Positions 5,456-7,634 of a stretch of DNA of 7,634 bases are shown in pieces. The notes beneath the pieces were generated by a model. It was not told the origin of the DNA and did not search any database. It worked only from the letters and a program-made list of their open reading frames with translations. Every line of letters starts with the position of its first letter. Positions within the stretch are counted from its first letter, which is position 1. The translations under genes and the position numbers were made by a program. The DNA lies in assembly GCA_029240775.1 (NCBI GenBank), contig JARDZQ010000068.1, positions 1-7,634 on the forward strand. The letters are read 5' to 3'. The DNA is from Rubrobacteraceae bacterium (GTDB lineage: Bacteria; Actinomycetota; Rubrobacteria; Rubrobacterales; Rubrobacteraceae).

Positions 5456-6136
5456 GTGAGGTTCGGCATCCTCGGCACCGGTGTGGTCGGAAAGACGATC
5501 GCCGCCCGGCTTGCCGGCTTGGGACACGAGGTGATGATCGGCACCCGTGATCCGGAAGAGACCATGTCTCGTACAGAGCCCGACCGCTATGGCAACCCTC
5601 CCTTCAGCGCCTGGCACGAGGAGCACCCGAAGGTAGGTCTCGGCACCTTCGCCGAAGCGGCAGCCCACGGCGAGACGGTGGTCAACGCCACCGCCGGCGC
5701 CGTCTCCCTGGAGGCGCTCGAGCAAGCAGGCGGGGACAACCTGAGCGGTAAGGTCCTAATGGACATCTCCAACCCCCTGGACTTCTCCCGAGGCATGCCG
5801 CCTACGCTCCTGGTGTCGAACACCGACTCGCTAGGCGAGCAGATCCAGCGGAGGTTCCCCGAGGCGAAGGTGGTCAAGACCTTGCACACCATGAACGCCC
5901 AGCTCATGGTCGATCCGGCCCAGCTCGGAGGAGGCGACCACACCGTGTTCGTGGGTGGCGACGACGCGGAGGCCAAGGCCACCGTCAAGGACCTCCTCCG
6001 AAGCTTCGGCTGGAGCGACATCATAGACCTCGGGGACATCACCACCGCGCGTGGTACCGAGATGATGCTCCCTGTCTGGGTGCGGCTGTTCGGCGCACTC
6101 CAGAAACCCCTCTTCAACTTCAAGCTCGTCCGTTGA
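5456..6136 (+). CDS. NADPH-dependent F420 reductase-like protein (F420_oxidored, NAD(P)-binding)
   Basis: The 226-residue cytoplasmic protein has an N-terminal Rossmann fold: MRFGILGTGVVGKTIAARLA carries GxGxxG (Gly7, Gly9, Gly12), and GTRDPEE (29-35), with Thr30 and Arg31 after the second strand, suits NADP. The middle reads LMDISNPLDFSRGMPP and VSNTDSLGEQIQRRFPEAKVVKTLHTMNAQLM, diagnostic of the COG2085 group. The end, SFGWSDIIDLGDITTARGTEMMLPVWVRLFGAL, closes the dimer-type domain. Archaeal relatives move hydride between NADPH and coenzyme F420; many bacterial relatives are unproven, so the F420 link is inferred from family. Start is GTG with AAGGGGG at 5444-5450, 5 bases away; no promoter is visible in the 50 bases after the methyltransferase relic, so it may be co-transcribed with it. 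Its stop overlaps the next gene by four bases. Confidence 0.88.
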   Translation: MRFGILGTGVVGKTIAARLAGLGHEVMIGTRDPEETMSRTEPDRYGNPPFSAWHEEHPKVGLGTFAEAAAHGETVVNATAGAVSLEALEQAGGDNLSGKVLMDISNPLDFSRGMPPTLLVSNTDSLGEQIQRRFPEAKVVKTLHTMNAQLMVDPAQLGGGDHTVFVGGDDAEAKATVKDLLRSFGWSDIIDLGDITTARGTEMMLPVWVRLFGALQKPLFNFKLVR

Positions 6137-6468
6137 AGCCTTCCAAAGATCTCTACGCGGTGCATGGAATAGCGAGAGGAGCTTCCCAGGACATCCGCAA
6201 AGGACACCGGAAGCTGGTACACGAGTACCGTCCGGATGCGAACCCCGGAGACCTTGGCACCGAGGAGCGCTTCAATAAGATACAGCACGCCTACGAGATC
6301 CTCTCCGACCCGGAGCAGAAGCGGCAATACGACGAGAGCCTGAAGACGGGTGCCGGCGCCGATCGCAGGGGTGACGGCTCGGGAGGGTTCTCGGCTACAG
6401 ACGGGTCGAGAGAGAAACCGTGTGGTGCAGGCAACTCCCCTACTTCACGGCAGGAGCGGGTGAAGTAG
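6133..6468 (+). CDS. Short J-domain (DnaJ-like) protein with RPD instead of HPD
   Basis: The 111-residue protein starts with TTG inside the preceding stop (TTGA), implying coupled translation. Residues 5-67 form a J domain: DLYAVHGIARGAS, helix II IRKGHRKLVHEY, the loop RPDANPGD, helix III EERFNKIQHAYEIL and SDPEQKRQYDE. J domains activate Hsp70 (DnaK) ATPase through an invariant His-Pro-Asp; here residues 33-35 are Arg-Pro-Asp. Helix II reads KGHRKL where KAYRKL is usual, and the segment before it is one residue short. The rest (68-111) is a low-complexity Gly/Ser/Arg tail with no zinc-finger or client-binding domain, so it is far shorter than DnaJ or CbpA. It is either a decaying J protein or a J-like protein that no longer drives DnaK in the usual way. 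The stop lies inside a strong inverted repeat. Confidence 0.75.
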   Translation: MKPSKDLYAVHGIARGASQDIRKGHRKLVHEYRPDANPGDLGTEERFNKIQHAYEILSDPEQKRQYDESLKTGAGADRRGDGSGGFSATDGSREKPCGAGNSPTSRQERVK

Positions 6469-6473
6469 GGGAG
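6435..6473. terminator. Perfect 14-bp inverted repeat at the end of the J-domain gene
   Basis: CTCCCCTACTTCAC (6435-6448) and its exact complement (6460-6473) flank an 11-base loop. The right arm contains the TAG stop codon of the J-domain gene. The RNA hairpin would be very stable, but what follows is GGCGCGGGG with no T-run on either strand. It most likely ends or protects the two-gene transcript; a protein-binding site or a small mobile-repeat trace is also possible. Confidence 0.55.
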
Positions 6474-6644
6474 GGCGCGGGGCAAGGAGAAGAAGGCGAA
6501 GGCTCCGAAGGTAAGGAGAAGTGGCGTTTGAGACAACCACGTTCTCGGCGGCGGGCACGCCGCCGCACTTGTAGGTAAAGAGTAGCAGTACCAGCTTGCA
6601 CCCTTCCTCTACGCTCTGTACCATCTGCGGCGGGAGGATAGTAG
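6474..6644. other. Intergenic region before the nuclease gene
   Basis: No convincing gene. If the TAG at 6466-6468 were read through, the J-domain frame would continue for about 20 basic residues (GRARGKEKKAKAPKVRRSGV) to a TGA near 6530. A purine-rich stretch with repeated GAAGGC lies at about 6486-6516, and a strong hairpin at 6546-6565. The nuclease promoter should lie here, but I cannot point to a clear -35/-10 pair. Confidence 0.35.
6546..6565. repeat. GC hairpin CGGCGGCG-ggca-CGCCGCCG
   Basis: A perfect 8-bp all-GC stem with a 4-base loop, about 80 bases before the nuclease start. No T-run follows. It could be a second terminator-like structure for the upstream transcript or a 5' leader hairpin of the nuclease gene. 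Confidence 0.4.
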
Positions 6645-7634
6645 ATGCTAGGTAACCTTTTCGGGCGCATCGCCGCATATCCTGTCTGGATGCAAACACT
6701 GCTCTATTTGGCGCTCATGCTGGCCGCACTTGTCGTGTTCGGTCTGTTGGTCTTGCTAAGCCCGTTCGTGATGATGCTGGCGGGCCTCGTGCTGATCGCC
6801 GCCATTTTCGCCCTCGTCGTACGTTTCCGAAGACGCAGACCGCTGAGGAGATGGGGTCCAATCGCGGTGATGTCCCTTGTCGTCCTCTTGGTGTTCACTG
6901 GCATCTCGCATGCCCTTTACTTCAGCGAACAGGCCAGACAAGCCAACTCGCCAGAGCGAGAGAATCAAACCTCGAAACTCCACCCCGACCCAGAATCGCT
7001 GGAGCAAGGCGAAGAGCACAAGGCGGCTGAACAGTTAGACCAGAAACAGCAGGAACCTGTTCAAGCCAATGCCAACACTAAGGCACAGCCAAGCGCAGTA
7101 GAACGCGGAGCCTCCGTCACGGTCAAGAGGGCGGTCGATGGTGAGACCATCAAGATATCATCGAGCGTGGACGGCAAAGACACCGTAAGGCTCATCGGCA
7201 TCGACGCACCCGAAAAGGAGAAGCCGGGATGCGGAGCGCAGCCACTTGCCCAAGAGGCTGCAGCCAAGCTAGCTAATTGGGAAGGCTCGAAGGTCAGGCT
7301 GGAGTTCGACGAGGATCGCACCGACGAGCACGGCCGGCTTCTTGCCTACGTACACGGCGACGCGCTCGGCGACATAACGTTGAACGAGGACATGCTACGG
7401 AGTGGCTACGCGCAGCTATGGATACTCGCGCCGCACACGAAGTATGAGGATAAGCTGCGAGTAGCTCAGCAAGAGGCCAAAGAAGATCCTATCTTCGGCA
7501 CGAGTATCTGGACCCTCTCTCCGTCAAGACAAGACCAATTGGCAGACCACGGTAACGGTATAGGTGAAGGCGACGGAGCATGTCCACTCCGGCAGAAAAA
7601 TACCACGAGTTCGAGTGCTTCCAGTTCTGCCAGT
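6645..7634 (+). CDS. Membrane-anchored staphylococcal-nuclease-like (SNase/TNase) protein, 3' end outside the window
   Basis: The frame runs 330 codons to the window edge without a stop. ATG 6645 has GGGAGG at 6632-6637, 7 bases away. Residues about 17-38, 41-59 and 70-92 are hydrophobic helices with a basic stretch (RFRRRRPLRR, 60-69) between the second and third. A polar Gln/Glu-rich linker (94-154) leads to an SNase domain (about 156-291): VKRAVDGETIKI, VRLIGIDAPE, GCGAQPLAQEAAAKL, DRTDEHGRLLAYVH and LNEDMLRSGYAQLW. Of the S. aureus nuclease catalytic residues, Arg35, Asp40, Glu43 and Arg87 correspond to Arg182, Asp187, Glu190 and Arg231; Asp21 is replaced by Glu167. After 291 comes a polar, Ser-rich tail (TTSSSASSSAS) that may link to a missing domain. 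Family members cut DNA or RNA using calcium; with three helices the domain probably faces outside. The linker is visibly less GC-rich than neighbouring genes. Confidence 0.85.
   Translation, partial: MLGNLFGRIAAYPVWMQTLLYLALMLAALVVFGLLVLLSPFVMMLAGLVLIAAIFALVVRFRRRRPLRRWGPIAVMSLVVLLVFTGISHALYFSEQARQANSPERENQTSKLHPDPESLEQGEEHKAAEQLDQKQQEPVQANANTKAQPSAVERGASVTVKRAVDGETIKISSSVDGKDTVRLIGIDAPEKEKPGCGAQPLAQEAAAKLANWEGSKVRLEFDEDRTDEHGRLLAYVHGDALGDITLNEDMLRSGYAQLWILAPHTKYEDKLRVAQQEAKEDPIFGTSIWTLSPSRQDQLADHGNGIGEGDGACPLRQKNTTSSSASSSAS

Noticed and set aside
4729..5565. 278-codon minus-strand open frame over the methyltransferase region
   Set aside because: It lies opposite a clear methyltransferase relic, lacks recognisable motifs and reads as an antisense shadow of GC-rich coding DNA.
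5587..6327. 246-codon minus-strand open frame opposite the F420-type reductase and J-domain gene
   Set aside because: The opposite strand encodes two well-recognised families; this frame is Ser/Arg-rich without motifs.
6445..6699. Minus-strand frame containing KLVLLLFTYKCGG, considered as a small membrane protein
   Set aside because: It crosses the inverted repeat and the start of the nuclease gene, and has no SD; the hydrophobic run is likely chance.
1..7634. CRISPR arrays, tRNA or rRNA genes, toxin-antitoxin pairs, phage genes
   Set aside because: No regularly spaced repeats, cloverleaf-like segments, rRNA signatures or recognisable toxin or phage proteins were found on either strand.

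Overview
The window is 7.6 kb of high-GC bacterial DNA. GTG and TTG starts with strong Shine-Dalgarno (SD) sequences, a bacterial TMEM175-type channel gene, a GMC-oxidoreductase relic and an F420-dependent-oxidoreductase-type protein suggest an actinobacterium. My best guess is Rubrobacter or a relative, but this is inference from gene style, not a database match.

Layout: A small hypothetical protein lies on the minus strand at 11-418. From about 480 to 1140 is a gene graveyard: a decayed IS5-like transposase on the plus strand, then a minus-strand open frame that joins a piece resembling bacterial haem peroxidases to the N-terminal FAD-binding part of a GMC-type oxidoreductase, itself frameshifted. 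A TMEM175-family membrane protein follows (1202-1789, plus). It converges on an aldo/keto reductase (2143-3201, minus) across a 353-base gap holding only hairpins. A divergent promoter region with a perfect 15-bp palindrome separates the reductase from a small hypothetical protein (3332-3625, plus). Next comes an ABM-domain protein with two C-terminal membrane helices (3841-4431, minus), divergent from a class I SAM methyltransferase pseudogene (4673-5405, plus).

The pseudogene is followed by a two-gene unit: an F420-reductase-like NADP-binding protein (5456-6136) overlapping by four bases a short J-domain protein (6133-6468), whose HPD motif reads RPD. The second gene ends inside a perfect 14-bp inverted repeat. 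Last is a membrane-anchored staphylococcal-nuclease-like protein starting at 6645 and running off the window.

How the genes relate: the recognisable enzymes (aldo/keto reductase, ABM protein, F420-type reductase, GMC relic) are mostly redox or small-molecule functions, but strand switches and pseudogenes argue against one shared pathway. I see no convincing new multi-gene system. The most unusual items are the RPD J-domain protein coupled to the reductase, the chimeric relic, and the nuclease with Glu in place of a catalytic Asp.
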